From assembly GCF_000212855.1 (NCBI RefSeq), contig NZ_GL890993.1, positions 478,211 to 542,210 of the forward strand: a DNA stretch of 64,000 nt, written 5' to 3'. Made by a program: the position numbers and the translations under genes. Below the pieces are notes generated by a model. The model saw only the letters and a program-made list of their open reading frames with translations, was not told the origin of the DNA and did not search any database. The stretch is from Streptococcus sanguinis SK355. Its GTDB lineage: Bacteria; Bacillota; Bacilli; Lactobacillales; Streptococcaceae. This document shows, in pieces, positions 35,746-45,114 of the stretch (position 1 is its first letter; the number at the start of each line of letters is the position of its first letter).

Positions 35746-36267
35746 ATGGACAGACGAGTCAAGAAATCACGCGCAGCCATTTACCAAGCTTTTATCAGCC
35801 TGCTGCATCAAAAAAGCTATGAAACCATCACGGTACAGGAAATCATCGACCTGGCAGATGTTGGCCGGTCGACTTTCTATGCCCATTTCGAGACCAAGGA
35901 AGCGCTGCTAGAGGAGGTTTGCCAAGACCTCTTTCAGCATACCTTTCTTGAGCGCGACGATGGCAAGGATCTCTTTGAAGCAACCACCCATATTTTCAAG
36001 CATTTCCAAAAGAATCAGGACAAGATTGCGACCTTGCTGCTTTCGAAAAATATCTATTTCACCAATCGCTTAAAGATTGAACTGGAAAACTATCTCTTTC
36101 CGATGATTCAGGAACAGCTCCTACAGAAAAAATCTCAGCTGCCAGAGCCCTTTCTGAGAAATTATGTGACCTCTACCTTTGTGGAGACGGTCAGCTGGTG
36201 GCTTCAGCAGAAGAAAACATTGCCAGAAACAGTTATCAGCCAGTATTTTCTGGATTTGATGGACTGA
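35746..36267 (+). CDS. sczA: TetR-family regulator, SczA-like
   Basis: 173 residues from the ATG at 35746, giving the normal TetR N-terminus (MDRRVKKSRAAIYQAFISLL) and helix-turn-helix (ITVQEIIDLADVGRSTFYAH). The frame extends upstream to a TTG at 35638, but those residues are not TetR-like and the second GAACA/TGTTC pair falls there. The chosen ATG lacks a good ribosome site, so the start is uncertain. In S. pneumoniae SczA controls czcD in response to zinc; the divergent layout suggests the same here. Confidence 0.78.
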   Translation: MDRRVKKSRAAIYQAFISLLHQKSYETITVQEIIDLADVGRSTFYAHFETKEALLEEVCQDLFQHTFLERDDGKDLFEATTHIFKHFQKNQDKIATLLLSKNIYFTNRLKIELENYLFPMIQEQLLQKKSQLPEPFLRNYVTSTFVETVSWWLQQKKTLPETVISQYFLDLMD

Positions 36268-36305
36268 TTTTATTTTGATATTTATATAGAAGGAAACTTA
36301 ACTTT

Positions 36306-37472
36306 ATGAAAAAGCAACATTCGAAATTTTTACTTCCAGGTATTCTGATGGTGGGGGTTGTCCTGCGGGCACCTTTTGCAGTGCTGCCTGTTGTGCTGGG
36401 CGATATTGCTAAGGGACTGCAAGTTCCCGTCAACTCTCTGGGACTGCTGACTAGCCTGCCCTTGATCATGTTTGCACTCTGCTCAGCCTTTTCCCCACGC
36501 CTGGCTCAAAAGGTCGGCCTAGAAAAGCTCTTTACCTTAGCTATGATTGTGCTGACTCTGGGCTCTTTTATTCGTATCTTTAACCTGCCTCTACTCTATG
36601 CAGGTACAATCATGCTAGGGGCTGCCATCGCTGTCTTAAATGTGCTCCTGCCCAATGTCATTCAGGCTAATCAGCCAGAGAAAATTGGATTTCTAACCAC
36701 GCTTTACATCACTTCTATGGGACTGGCCATCTCAGTCATGTCTCCCTTGGCTGCGCCTATTGTCCGCTTAGCTGGCTGGAAAGGACTGATTCTCGTCCTG
36801 ACCCTCATCTGCTTACTAGCCTGCTTGATTTGGCTGCCTAACAGTCGGCATAATCACCAACTGACTAGCAAAAGCCGCGAGCAGCAAATGGGGAGTCTGC
36901 TAACAAATCCTAGAGTATGGGCTCTGATTGTTTTCGGCGGCTTGCAGTCCTTGCTCTTTTACACAGCTATCACTTGGCTACCGACTCTTGGCCAGTTGGC
37001 AGGACTTTCCGATGATGCTACTGGATTCTTAGCCTCTATCTTTTCGATTATCAGCCTTCCTTTTGCTATGATTGTTCCTAGTCTGACAACGCGTCTATCT
37101 GCGAAACAACGCTTGGGGATGATTACTCTCTTTTCTGCAGCCGGCGTCATTGGTCTGGGTATGCTATTGATCAAGACGGATTCCTTTATCTACTGGCTCA
37201 TCCTCAATCTGCTAATCGGTATGTCCGTCAGCGCCCTCTTCCCCTACCTCATGGTTACTTTCTCGCTCAAAACCAGTACCCCTGAGCAAACCGCTCAGCT
37301 ATCTGGCTTAGCCCAGACTGGTGGTTATATTCTGGCCGCTTTTGGTCCTAGCCTCTTTGGCTATAGCTTTGACTTATTCCGCTCTTGGACCCCAGCCATC
37401 TTCATTCTCATTGGCTTGACTGTCATCATGGCACTAACACTCTTTTACATTGAAAAGTTTGACAAGATATAA
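36306..37472 (+). CDS. MFS transporter, CynX/NimT family
   Basis: 388 residues with 12 hydrophobic segments. The start MKKQHSKFLLPGILMVGVVL, RAPFAVLPVVL in helix 1 and the general pattern fit the CynX/NimT (cyanate/nitroimidazole) group of the major facilitator superfamily. Substrate not deducible. Starts 38 bases after the TetR stop behind AGAAGGAAA, so it may be co-transcribed with it. Followed by a bidirectional terminator. Confidence 0.85.
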   Translation: MKKQHSKFLLPGILMVGVVLRAPFAVLPVVLGDIAKGLQVPVNSLGLLTSLPLIMFALCSAFSPRLAQKVGLEKLFTLAMIVLTLGSFIRIFNLPLLYAGTIMLGAAIAVLNVLLPNVIQANQPEKIGFLTTLYITSMGLAISVMSPLAAPIVRLAGWKGLILVLTLICLLACLIWLPNSRHNHQLTSKSREQQMGSLLTNPRVWALIVFGGLQSLLFYTAITWLPTLGQLAGLSDDATGFLASIFSIISLPFAMIVPSLTTRLSAKQRLGMITLFSAAGVIGLGMLLIKTDSFIYWLILNLLIGMSVSALFPYLMVTFSLKTSTPEQTAQLSGLAQTGGYILAAFGPSLFGYSFDLFRSWTPAIFILIGLTVIMALTLFYIEKFDKI

Positions 37473-37480
37473 TAAAGACG

Positions 37481-37510
37481 AAAAAACGCTTAGAAATCCT
37501 AAGCGTTTTT
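37481..37510. terminator. Bidirectional terminator between MFS and S41 genes
   Basis: AAAAACGCTTAG/CCTAAGCGTTTTT stem with AAAT loop, T-runs on both strands; overlaps the last codons of the minus-strand gene. Confidence 0.88.
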
Positions 37511-38761
37511 GCAATATTTTAGGCATTCTTCCAGGTCCACATCTCGCTCTAAGTGTTCTGGTGTCCAAGGAATCAGGATATCCGGTTCAACTCCCTTGTC
37601 ATTCATGCCCTTTCCTTGATCAATCCTAGTATCACGTGAAGTAGGAAACAGGAGCTCATAGTCACCAAAATCCTTTACGCAGCAATTGGAATAATCTAAA
37701 ATTCCCATAGTCGGACGTCCTAGGACCGTAACCTTGGGCATCTTTTTCATGGTATCAACAAAATTGTCACCTGAAGACCCACAAGTAACATCTGCTAGTA
37801 CAAAGACTTTTTCAGGTCGAGCTAGGCCTAGAACGTCTGGCAAAAAGTTCTGATTGCTGTCCTCATCGCCATAAAGGACATAACCTTTCCCCTGATTTTC
37901 TTCCAGCTCTTTTAGAAATTCTTTGAGGATTTGGTGAGTTTCTGCTGACAAGTTTGGATCTTCTAAGAACTTTTGCATCAGTTGCTGACGCAAATCAACA
38001 TTTCTATCAGTATAGAGAATCTCCATCCCATCATCGTGTAGCAAATCTAAGTCACTGAAGGCCTTTCCCTGAGGGAGAGTATATTTGAAAAGTGGATAAT
38101 AAAGCGAGTCCGTCCCACCAAAATTGACTCGAACATCAATGATTAAATACTTAGCCTGCTCAATAGCTGCTTGACTGTCTGCATATAGCTGACTGATAGC
38201 AGCCTCATTTGTAAAATCTTCTAACTTAAGATAGACGACATCCTTAGAAAGTCTGCGCCATTCAAACTGCGGTGGCTTCTTTGGGTGGGCAGTCGGCTGA
38301 ACATGCAGTTGCTCTTCCTTGCCATTGCGTACCACCGTAACTTCTCCGGCATGCTCCACAAAGTAAGCCCACTCCTTGTGCTGTCGCTCTGGTGTGGCAC
38401 TGACGAAATAATCCTTGTGCTCTTGATAAACCTGGGGCAAAGGTTTCCCATCCAAGGCTAGAATCTGGTCTCCACGTTTCAGCTCTGTATCGCTATTTGC
38501 CTGCAGGACGTAGAGGTAATCTTGGTAGTATCTCAGTTTAAAGCCGGGCGGTTGCGTTTCCTTAAGTCCAAACCAAACATGAGACAAAATCCCAAAACTG
38601 GCTATATAACAATGCATCTGGTAAAGAAAGGCCTCTTGGCTCATCTGGTCTGTGATACGCGCTCGATATTCTTCGGGATTTGCACCCTTGATGTCTTTCT
38701 TTGTAGAGGAATCCTCTCGCATAATTTCTACGACTTGGTCAAAAATCTCTGTTTTCTTCAT
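37499..38761 (-). CDS. S41-family (tail-specific) peptidase-like protein
   Basis: 420 residues without signal peptide. A PDZ-like part (about 100-135, LKRGDQILALDGKPLPQVYQ) precedes an S41 core: YLIIDVRVNFGGTDSLYYPL, the serine motif TCGSSGDNFVDTM, and VLGRPTMGILDYSN. The Lys usual in the CtpA-type dyad is not evident after the serine, so the mechanism may differ or activity may be lost. Lack of a signal suggests a cytosolic role. Starts 3 bases after the glycosylase gene. Confidence 0.78.
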   Translation of the reverse strand: MKKTEIFDQVVEIMREDSSTKKDIKGANPEEYRARITDQMSQEAFLYQMHCYIASFGILSHVWFGLKETQPPGFKLRYYQDYLYVLQANSDTELKRGDQILALDGKPLPQVYQEHKDYFVSATPERQHKEWAYFVEHAGEVTVVRNGKEEQLHVQPTAHPKKPPQFEWRRLSKDVVYLKLEDFTNEAAISQLYADSQAAIEQAKYLIIDVRVNFGGTDSLYYPLFKYTLPQGKAFSDLDLLHDDGMEILYTDRNVDLRQQLMQKFLEDPNLSAETHQILKEFLKELEENQGKGYVLYGDEDSNQNFLPDVLGLARPEKVFVLADVTCGSSGDNFVDTMKKMPKVTVLGRPTMGILDYSNCCVKDFGDYELLFPTSRDTRIDQGKGMNDKGVEPDILIPWTPEHLERDVDLEECLKYCKNA

Positions 38762-38764
38762 CCT

Positions 38765-39346
38765 TTACTCCTTCTTCCATGTGGCCTCATCATCCAGCAG
38801 GGCTCGCTTGGGTATTTTTGAGACATGACGATTGCCGGCCACATAAAAGCCCAAGTGCTCCTCCCGCCAGGCATCTGTGCAGGTCACGCCAATCCGCGGA
38901 CGGCTGGCAATCTGATTCGGAGTCAGGTCATAGGCTAATTGCAGACTGGAGGTCGCTAAACTTTGTCCGTCAAAACACTTATCAATCCCAGCATACTTGG
39001 TTAACTTGCCAGGGCCGTTAGCTAAAAGACGGCCATCCGGTAGCTCCAAGGCTCGAATCAGGACAGCTTCGGCCACATTTTCAGCCTTGGTCACCAGATT
39101 CAGCATCTGATGACCATGAATCTGATAGACATACCAGTGACCAGCTGGCAGATACATGGATTCATTCTTAGGGGAGCGGCGCCCTCCAGCCGAATGACAA
39201 GCACTGTCCTGACTTCCTAGATAGGCTTCAGTTTCGACAATCCGACCTAACTTCTGACCATTTAGAATCAGCTGCATACCTAGCAAAGCTCGCGCTGCTG
39301 CAACTGTGTCTGTCTCGATTAGTTTCTGGAAATTTCTTGATAACAT
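38765..39346 (-). CDS. 3-methyladenine DNA glycosylase (AAG/MPG family)
   Basis: 193 residues with the AAG fold signatures: VAAARALLGMQLI, IVETEAYLGSQDSACHSAGG with the catalytic Glu, YVYQIHGHQMLNLVT, and GPGKLTKYAGI. Removes alkylated bases from DNA. A longer ATG start at 39373 exists. TATAAT ends 5 bases before the ATG at 39346 on the coding strand, so the message may be leaderless and start at this ATG. Confidence 0.9.
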   Translation of the reverse strand: MLSRNFQKLIETDTVAAARALLGMQLILNGQKLGRIVETEAYLGSQDSACHSAGGRRSPKNESMYLPAGHWYVYQIHGHQMLNLVTKAENVAEAVLIRALELPDGRLLANGPGKLTKYAGIDKCFDGQSLATSSLQLAYDLTPNQIASRPRIGVTCTDAWREEHLGFYVAGNRHVSKIPKRALLDDEATWKKE

Positions 39347-39373
39347 AGGTTGATTATAGCATGATTTCTCCAT

Positions 39374-39626
39374 TTACAGAGGAAAAGAAATGTTGCAAAA
39401 ATGTTATTTTTCTCCTTCTCATGGACAAGAATTATATTACAAAACAATTACACACTAAATAAGCGGAAAATCGTAGAAAAGCTTATAAAATCTATGTATT
39501 ATCTGTTTATATTACATATATTTTGTAACATTTTTATTAACAGAGTATGTTATTTATGTATCAATCCGGTTTTTCATTGCTTCAAATGAAATATTTGTTT
39601 AATATTATACTAGAAGGAGGGGTAAG
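39374..39626. other. AT-rich intergenic region upstream of a lipoprotein gene
   Basis: About 250 bases with no gene; a 62-codon frame at 39401 lacks coding character. A TATACT -10 lies at about 39605-39610 just before AGAAGGAGGGG. A TTACA/TGTAA inverted pair (about 39510-39530) may be regulatory. Confidence 0.4.
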
Positions 39627-40022
39627 ATGAAAAAATTATCTAAAATTTCTTTATTTTTATTACCACTAATTGCACTTTTCTTTTTGGCAGCTTGCGGAAA
39701 TTCTGCAGATAAGAAGACTGAAGAAAGCTCAAGTTCAAGCTCAAGCGTATCTTCTTCATCTAAGGCTAAGACAAGCTCTAGCAGCACATCTGAAGAAAGC
39801 GGTAGTGCCAAAGTCAACGTAAACGGCGGAGATGCTAGCGTTAATGTAAATGGCGGAGACGAAAGCGGAGATGCTTCTGTTGAAACTAACGGAGACGGTA
39901 GTGCTAATGTACAAACTGACAACGCTGGGGTTAGCGTAAATGAAGATGGCGTTCATGTTCAAGGCGGCGGTGTTGATGTTAAGGTCGGCAGCGATGGATC
40001 TGTCAATATCCAAACACCTTAA
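39627..40022 (+). CDS. Small Ser/Gly/Asn-rich lipoprotein
   Basis: 131 residues. Lipoprotein signal peptide with lipobox LAAC (Cys23), then a Ser-rich linker of about 35 residues, then short beta-type repeats of the form VNVNGGD(A/E)S and DGxVxVxxxGV. The regular alternation of Val with Asn/Asp/Gly suggests a small beta-solenoid or stalk. No family recognised. Very strong ribosome site (AGAAGGAGGGG), so probably highly expressed. Monocistronic with own terminator. Confidence 0.8.
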   Translation: MKKLSKISLFLLPLIALFFLAACGNSADKKTEESSSSSSSVSSSSKAKTSSSSTSEESGSAKVNVNGGDASVNVNGGDESGDASVETNGDGSANVQTDNAGVSVNEDGVHVQGGGVDVKVGSDGSVNIQTP

Positions 40023-40056
40023 TTGAAAAACATATTTCGATTATTATAAACCATGA

Positions 40057-40082
40057 AAACCGAGAGTTACTCGGTTTTTTTG
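40057..40082 (+). terminator. Terminator after the small lipoprotein
   Basis: AAACCGAG/CTCGGTTT stem, loop AGTTA, followed by T-run. Confidence 0.9.
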
Positions 40083-40186
40083 ATTTTCTCCAATGTAATT
40101 CTTAACAACTTATAAATGATTATAAATACTTTTAAAAACTTATTCGTTGTGTTATACTCTATTTAGAAAAGTAAGGAGAAACAAGC

Positions 40187-40933
40187 ATGTACCAAGAACA
40201 ACGCTTAGCTGAAATCTTAGAGCTCTTGGCTGAGAAAAAACAGCTGTCAGCCAAGGATATGATTGAGCATTTTCAGGTTTCTAAAGATACCATCCGACGA
40301 GATTTTTCGATTTTGAGCGAGCGTAGGCTTGTGCAGCGCACCCACGGAGGCATTATCCCGCTGGATACTAGCCGGCAAATCCCCTCCTTTAACGACCGTA
40401 TCAACCAACTAAGTCAAGAAAAAAAGGCTATTGCTCAGAAGGCTCATGACTTTCTCAAGCCGGGGCAGATTGCTTTCTTTGATGTCTCAACAATTGTTCT
40501 CCATCTGGCTCAGCGCATCAAGAAGCCTATGACAATCTATTCTCATTCTCTGGATAATGCAATCATGCTGAGCACCCAGGACAAAGTGGACTTTCACCTC
40601 TTAGGCGGGAAATTTTATCCCAAAAACCGATTCTACTATGCGCTCAATGAAGCAGAGCTGCTGCAGCAAATTTCCTTTGACATTGCCTTTATCGGGGCAG
40701 CCAGTGTCTCTGATGGTCTAGTCAGCTTTGAAGACGAGGCTGATGCCCACCTGAAAAAACTGGCTTTGAAACACGCCAAGATTAAGATTCTGCTGGCCGA
40801 GCAAGACAAATGGCAGAAAGAGTCCAAGTACATCCTGGCTCCTGTCAGCAACTTTGACTACTGGATTACGGACCAAGAGCCCAGCCCTGAAGTCCAAAAA
40901 CTGCTTGGAGACAAGGTTAAAATAATTTATTGA
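40187..40933 (+). CDS. DeoR-family transcriptional regulator
   Basis: 248 residues: N-terminal winged helix (ELLAEKKQLSAKDMIEHFQV then SKDTIRRDFSILSERRLVQR) and a C-terminal DeoR sugar-phosphate sensor domain (about 75-235). Such regulators usually respond to a phosphorylated sugar. The gene behind it encodes a HAD phosphatase that could act on a sugar phosphate; no transport or catabolic gene is adjacent. A TATACT preceded by TG lies at 40153; ribosome site AAGGAG. Confidence 0.88.
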   Translation: MYQEQRLAEILELLAEKKQLSAKDMIEHFQVSKDTIRRDFSILSERRLVQRTHGGIIPLDTSRQIPSFNDRINQLSQEKKAIAQKAHDFLKPGQIAFFDVSTIVLHLAQRIKKPMTIYSHSLDNAIMLSTQDKVDFHLLGGKFYPKNRFYYALNEAELLQQISFDIAFIGAASVSDGLVSFEDEADAHLKKLALKHAKIKILLAEQDKWQKESKYILAPVSNFDYWITDQEPSPEVQKLLGDKVKIIY

Positions 40934-40965
40934 ATTGGAGCATTAGATACAAAGGAGAAAAGCTT

Positions 40966-41793
40966 ATGACAAACCACCCGATTCGCCTGATTATCAGCGA
41001 TATTGATGGCACGATTTTGGACGATCAGCACCAAGTGGATCCTAAGCTCAAGGATATGATTCCCCTGCTAAACCGAGAAAAAATCCCTTTCGTCCTCGCT
41101 TCTGCTCGCTCTCCTCTAGGTATGGAGCCGATTGCGCGTGAGTTAGGACTGGGAGATAATCCGCTGGCCTGCTACAATGGCGCTCTGGTCATCAAGGGCG
41201 ACTCACAAGCTTACGAGACCATTATCGAACACCCTCTGGATAAGGAAGAAATCCGCACTTTTCTGGAACTGGTCAAGGCTGAATTTCCTAGCGTGTCCAT
41301 CAATCTCTACTCTGGTAAGGATTGGATTGCCGACCGTCTGGATAAATGGGTGCAGATAGAGGCTGCTATTACAGGGGAGCAGCCGATGATTCAGAATGTA
41401 CTAATGCCAGTACTAGATGCGCAAATGCCCGTCCACAAGCTACTCCTCATTGATCAAGCGCCTGTCATCCAGAAACTTCACGACTACCTACAGACCTTGG
41501 ACTTTCCCAAGACAGCCTTCTATCTCTCTAAGGAAAATTACATGGAAGTCACGGCCAAGCATGTCTCCAAGGAGCGAGCTTTGTACGAAATTGCCCAGAA
41601 CTACCAAGTGCCTCTAGAGCAGGTCATGACAATCGGAGACAACTTCAATGACCTTCCTATGCTGCGACTGGCTGGACTCGGAGTCGCTATGGGCAATGCC
41701 CCTGAAGCAGTCAAAACCAAGGCAAAAGCCGTGACCAAAAGCAACAATGAGCACGGAGTCGCAGAAGCTGTCGAAAAGTATGTTTTGATATAA
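40966..41793 (+). CDS. HAD-superfamily phosphatase, Cof type
   Basis: 275 residues. HAD motif I IISDIDGTI with the nucleophile Asp, an inserted C2B cap, and motif IV IGDNFNDLPML. Cof-type members dephosphorylate sugar phosphates or cofactors. Start chosen at the ATG at 40966, behind AAAGGAGAAAAG; a frame to 40930 overlaps the deoR stop but lacks a ribosome site. Likely one operon with the DeoR gene. Confidence 0.88.
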   Translation: MTNHPIRLIISDIDGTILDDQHQVDPKLKDMIPLLNREKIPFVLASARSPLGMEPIARELGLGDNPLACYNGALVIKGDSQAYETIIEHPLDKEEIRTFLELVKAEFPSVSINLYSGKDWIADRLDKWVQIEAAITGEQPMIQNVLMPVLDAQMPVHKLLLIDQAPVIQKLHDYLQTLDFPKTAFYLSKENYMEVTAKHVSKERALYEIAQNYQVPLEQVMTIGDNFNDLPMLRLAGLGVAMGNAPEAVKTKAKAVTKSNNEHGVAEAVEKYVLI

Positions 41794-41797
41794 CCTA

Positions 41798-41826
41798 AAA
41801 AATCTGCCCTTGAGCAGATTTTTTTA
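41798..41826. terminator. Terminator after HAD phosphatase gene
   Basis: AATCTGC/GCAGATT stem, loop CCTTGA, T-run on plus; A-run upstream makes it usable on minus as well for the convergent GNAT gene. Confidence 0.85.
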
Positions 41827-42309
41827 TTGATGATAATCATAAGCCAGGCGAGGACTGCCATCTTCCACATAGATGATGCCGCACTCCCTAAAGTCGTAGT
41901 TCAGGACAGCAGCCTGCATAACCTGATTATCCGCATGGGTATCGATTCGCAAATAGGGAATCTGCTGGCAGCAAAAATCAAAGACCTGACGGGATAGGCC
42001 TCTGACTTGCCCATTTGAAGCGATACGGTGGATGGTGCCATAGGGCTCTGAAAAACGCCAGGCCCCCTTTTCGATGACCTGATAGGTCGGGTCTTCTCCG
42101 ATGATAAAAGCAAAGGTGCCAACTAGCTGCCCATCTTCCTCGATAACAAAAGAGTGGCCAGACGCGATGTCTTCCTCAATCAAACCCGCGCTAGGATAGC
42201 CTCCATCCCACTGAGTCGGATTGCCCTGGTCTTTCATGAACTGACGGGCTACATCATAAATCGCCATAATAGCTGGGATATCTTCTGTTTGGGACAAACG
42301 AATCTTCAT
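41824..42309 (-). CDS. GNAT-family N-acetyltransferase
   Basis: 161 residues with a GNAT fold; the acetyl-CoA loop region is IASNGQVRGLSRQVFDFC, preceded by the beta strand FVIEEDGQLVGTFAFIIGE. Substrate unknown. The ATG at 42309 follows AAAGGAGGAAAG; the longer frame to 42411 overlaps dltD's end and is rejected. A weak terminator lies between dltD and this gene, so some read-through from dlt is possible. Confidence 0.85.
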   Translation of the reverse strand: MKIRLSQTEDIPAIMAIYDVARQFMKDQGNPTQWDGGYPSAGLIEEDIASGHSFVIEEDGQLVGTFAFIIGEDPTYQVIEKGAWRFSEPYGTIHRIASNGQVRGLSRQVFDFCCQQIPYLRIDTHADNQVMQAAVLNYDFRECGIIYVEDGSPRLAYDYHQ

Positions 42310-42323
42310 CTTTCCTCCTTTAT

Positions 42324-42349
42324 AAAAATAAGGTCGGAAAGTCCCAACC
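42324..42349 (-). terminator. Terminator after dltD
   Basis: Minus-strand GGTTGG/CCGACC stem (with a G-U pair), followed by TTATTTTTAT, immediately after the dltD stop. Confidence 0.6.
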
Positions 42350-43618
42350 CTATTTGAATTCTTCTGGTTTGCCAGTATACTGAGACCATTCCTTAGTGAA
42401 GAAACGGTCATTAATCTGGTAGTTTGGCGCCGGCTGTGGATTGGCTACAAAAGGATCAACCGCCTTGTCAAAGGCCAGCCAGCCATTCCAGCCCATGTGA
42501 ATAGTGTCCTGCATGAAGTAAGGCTTGTCGCCGTCCTTAGAAAAGTCAGCAATGTTGGTAAAACCCTGACTTTCCAGCTGGTAGCGAATCTTAGCCACCG
42601 TCCGCTGGTACATTTCAGGACTGAGACCTGTATACTCCATCCACTTAGAATTGACCGGTGGAATGATGAAGATGACATTGGTCTTTGACTTGGCAAACTG
42701 GTCCAGAACCAGCTGCAAGTCGTTGTACTCAGGGGATTTTTCATAAGATTGCTTGGTCTGAAAACCTCTGAGCTTGGCAACCTTGCCGGCCAGACGGGTC
42801 TTGTAAAATTGATTGTCTATGCCGAATTGATTGTTATTGGTCTTCTTCTTGGCTTCTGCTGTGGCAATCTCTTCCAAAGCTTTATAGGAGAAGGTGTCTG
42901 GCAAATCCGCCATATAAGGCAAAATTCGCTGGTCATAATTTCCATTATTGAGGGCAGCAAAATTGCTAAAAAAAGCATCTTGGCGCTCATTAAGATGAGC
43001 CATCATCTCAATATGGCGCTCTTCAAAGCTGCTCAGCTTTTTACCTTCAGACAGCTTCTGGACGCTCTCTGCCATAGCAACATCTGGATAGAGCTGAAGG
43101 AGGCGCTGGGCTGCATATTGCGCCGCCGCATCGCCCTGCTGCTGAGACAGATAAGCCGTCAGCTGATCGCTGTTGAAGTACTGCTGAAAGGCCGAAGCAT
43201 CATAGCCGGTCTTGGTAAACCACTGGGGCGATACCACATAAACCGCCGTTTGTCCCTCCAACTCAGAGGACATCTGCTGCATACCAAAGTACTGATTAAA
43301 CGATGCTGCTCCGCGCTGGCCTAGAAAATAAGGACGATAGGAGCGGTCGTATTTCTCAGCCAGCACTGCCGGATGCATACTATCAAAGCGCAGCCATTCG
43401 CTAGAGCCAAAGAAGGGCACAAAGCGCATCTTCTTATCGGTCAAGGCTGTCACCTTCTTACTGCGGCTCTTGAAGTTTTCTGCTGTCAGGGTCACTGCCG
43501 AGCGCTTCTCTGCTTCTATATCATGCTTTTTATCAAGCGGATAGAAGAAAAAGAGCAGGGCAACCATGACCATAGCGCAGAAAACTGGGCCCAGAATCAG
43601 CCAGAGTCGTTTAAGCAT
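42350..43618 (-). CDS. dltD: DltD, teichoic acid D-alanyl esterase/transferase
   Basis: 422 residues: one N-terminal membrane anchor (about 10-30) and an extracellular SGNH-like domain, with [20 protein letters not shown] near the start and the C-terminal [14 protein letters not shown] holding Asp and His. It moves D-alanine to teichoic acids outside the membrane. Overlaps dltC by 8 bases. Last gene of dltXABCD. Confidence 0.95.
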   Translation of the reverse strand: MLKRLWLILGPVFCAMVMVALLFFFYPLDKKHDIEAEKRSAVTLTAENFKSRSKKVTALTDKKMRFVPFFGSSEWLRFDSMHPAVLAEKYDRSYRPYFLGQRGAASFNQYFGMQQMSSELEGQTAVYVVSPQWFTKTGYDASAFQQYFNSDQLTAYLSQQQGDAAAQYAAQRLLQLYPDVAMAESVQKLSEGKKLSSFEERHIEMMAHLNERQDAFFSNFAALNNGNYDQRILPYMADLPDTFSYKALEEIATAEAKKKTNNNQFGIDNQFYKTRLAGKVAKLRGFQTKQSYEKSPEYNDLQLVLDQFAKSKTNVIFIIPPVNSKWMEYTGLSPEMYQRTVAKIRYQLESQGFTNIADFSKDGDKPYFMQDTIHMGWNGWLAFDKAVDPFVANPQPAPNYQINDRFFTKEWSQYTGKPEEFK

Positions 43619-43850
43619 TGCGAAGCTCCGTTACGCCTTCAACGATTTTGTTGGCTGTGTTCCAGTCATCGCGGCCAAACTCTGACACTGGCACGCGGAT
43701 GTCAAAACGGTTTTCCAGCTCAACAATCAACTCGACCGTTCCCATACTGTCTAGGACACCAGCGTCAAACAAATCCTCGTCCATCATGTCTGACACATCT
43801 TCCATAAATAGTTCTTCAATAATTTCAATTACTTCTGCTTTTATATCCAT
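43611..43850 (-). CDS. dltC: DltC, D-alanyl carrier protein
   Basis: 79 residues; acyl-carrier-type four-helix protein with the phosphopantetheine serine in [19 protein letters not shown]. Carries D-alanine from DltA to DltB. Ribosome site AGGAAGAAAA before ATG. Confidence 0.97.
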   Translation of the reverse strand: MDIKAEVIEIIEELFMEDVSDMMDEDLFDAGVLDSMGTVELIVELENRFDIRVPVSEFGRDDWNTANKIVEGVTELRNA

Positions 43851-43869
43851 TTTTCTTCCTCATTCATTT

Positions 43870-45114
43870 TTATTTTTTAAACCAAAGCTCATTTAAAAAT
43901 CCAGAAAAGATCAAAAATGAGAACATGACTGCGTGAAAGGTCACCACAATCCCCAAAGCTTGGGTCCATTTATTGTCTGGCAGAGGCGGAAGCCCTTTGG
44001 CCTTGCGCTCTTTGTTTAGCGTTTTCTTCTTGCGCAGCCAGGCATCATTGACCACCAAGCCAGCTCCATGAAAGAGACCGTAGGCGATATAGTACCAGGT
44101 TACACCATGCCAGAAGCCCATAATCAGCATGTTGATCAGATAGGCCACACTAGAGGTCGTGTTGCGGTTTTTAAAGACCTTATTGCGCATCAGGACCATG
44201 ACCAGCCGCATAAAGACAAAATCACGGAACCAAAAGGACAGACTCATGTGCCAGCGATTCCAAAATTCTTTCAAATCACGAGAGAGAAAGGGCTTATCAA
44301 AGTTGATTGGGCTCTTGATTCCCATGAGATTGGAAATAGCTAGCGCAAACATCGAATAACCGGCAAAGTCAAAGAAGAGATCCAGACCAAAGACATACAT
44401 GACGCCCAGAGTTCCCAGATTAAAGAAACCGCCGGTATAGAGAGCGTAGGTCTTGACATGCCCCAGCAAGAGATGTCCAAAGATATGGGCTAGGATAAAC
44501 TTATAAAGGAAGCCTAGCATGATATACTTGACAGACTGCTCCAGCATATCCAGCAGCTCATCGCGCTCGGGAATGTTCAAATAGTCTTCATTGAAACGCT
44601 TGAAACGATCAATGGGGCCACTCGAAAAGGTCGGCATGAAGAGCAGGAAACGCAGGAACTCCCAGAGCGTGAATTCTGTCAGAACTCCATCGCGCATCTC
44701 AATCATCATCCCTACCGAACGAAAGGTCAGATAGGAAATCCCCAAAAAGCCAAAGAGAGACTGATGACCGCTGATTGCGGGCTCTACCTTGACAAGCACA
44801 AGTGGCAGAACCGCCAGCAAAGTATGCAGATAAAAGATCCACTTGCTGTCCCGCGACCTGCGATAAAGCTTATATGAGTAAACCCAGACTATCTGCCAGA
44901 TGACATAGCCCAGCAAAGCACAGAGCTGCGCCAGACTGGGACCTGTCAGCATCAGGACGATAAAGACCAAGCTGACCAAGGCTTCATAAAGGGGGAAGCG
45001 TTTCTTAAAGAAAAGTCCAACAAAGATTGGTAGAACTGCCAGAACGATATAGACAAAGTAAACTGGATTGCCGTAGGGTTCCAAGTGAGGCAGCTGTTTC
45101 AAGAAATCCATCAT
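43870..45114 (-). CDS. dltB: DltB, MBOAT-family D-alanyl transferase
   Basis: 414 residues, about 11 membrane segments, with the MBOAT catalytic His in [15 protein letters not shown] and the conserved [15 protein letters not shown]. Passes D-alanine across the membrane. Start overlaps the dltA stop by 4 bases (ATGA), so translation is coupled. Confidence 0.96.
   Translation of the reverse strand: MMDFLKQLPHLEPYGNPVYFVYIVLAVLPIFVGLFFKKRFPLYEALVSLVFIVLMLTGPSLAQLCALLGYVIWQIVWVYSYKLYRRSRDSKWIFYLHTLLAVLPLVLVKVEPAISGHQSLFGFLGISYLTFRSVGMMIEMRDGVLTEFTLWEFLRFLLFMPTFSSGPIDRFKRFNEDYLNIPERDELLDMLEQSVKYIMLGFLYKFILAHIFGHLLLGHVKTYALYTGGFFNLGTLGVMYVFGLDLFFDFAGYSMFALAISNLMGIKSPINFDKPFLSRDLKEFWNRWHMSLSFWFRDFVFMRLVMVLMRNKVFKNRNTTSSVAYLINMLIMGFWHGVTWYYIAYGLFHGAGLVVNDAWLRKKKTLNKERKAKGLPPLPDNKWTQALGIVVTFHAVMFSFLIFSGFLNELWFKK

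Noticed and set aside
39401..39589. 62-codon frame before the small lipoprotein
   Set aside because: No coding character or ribosome site; overlaps the promoter region.
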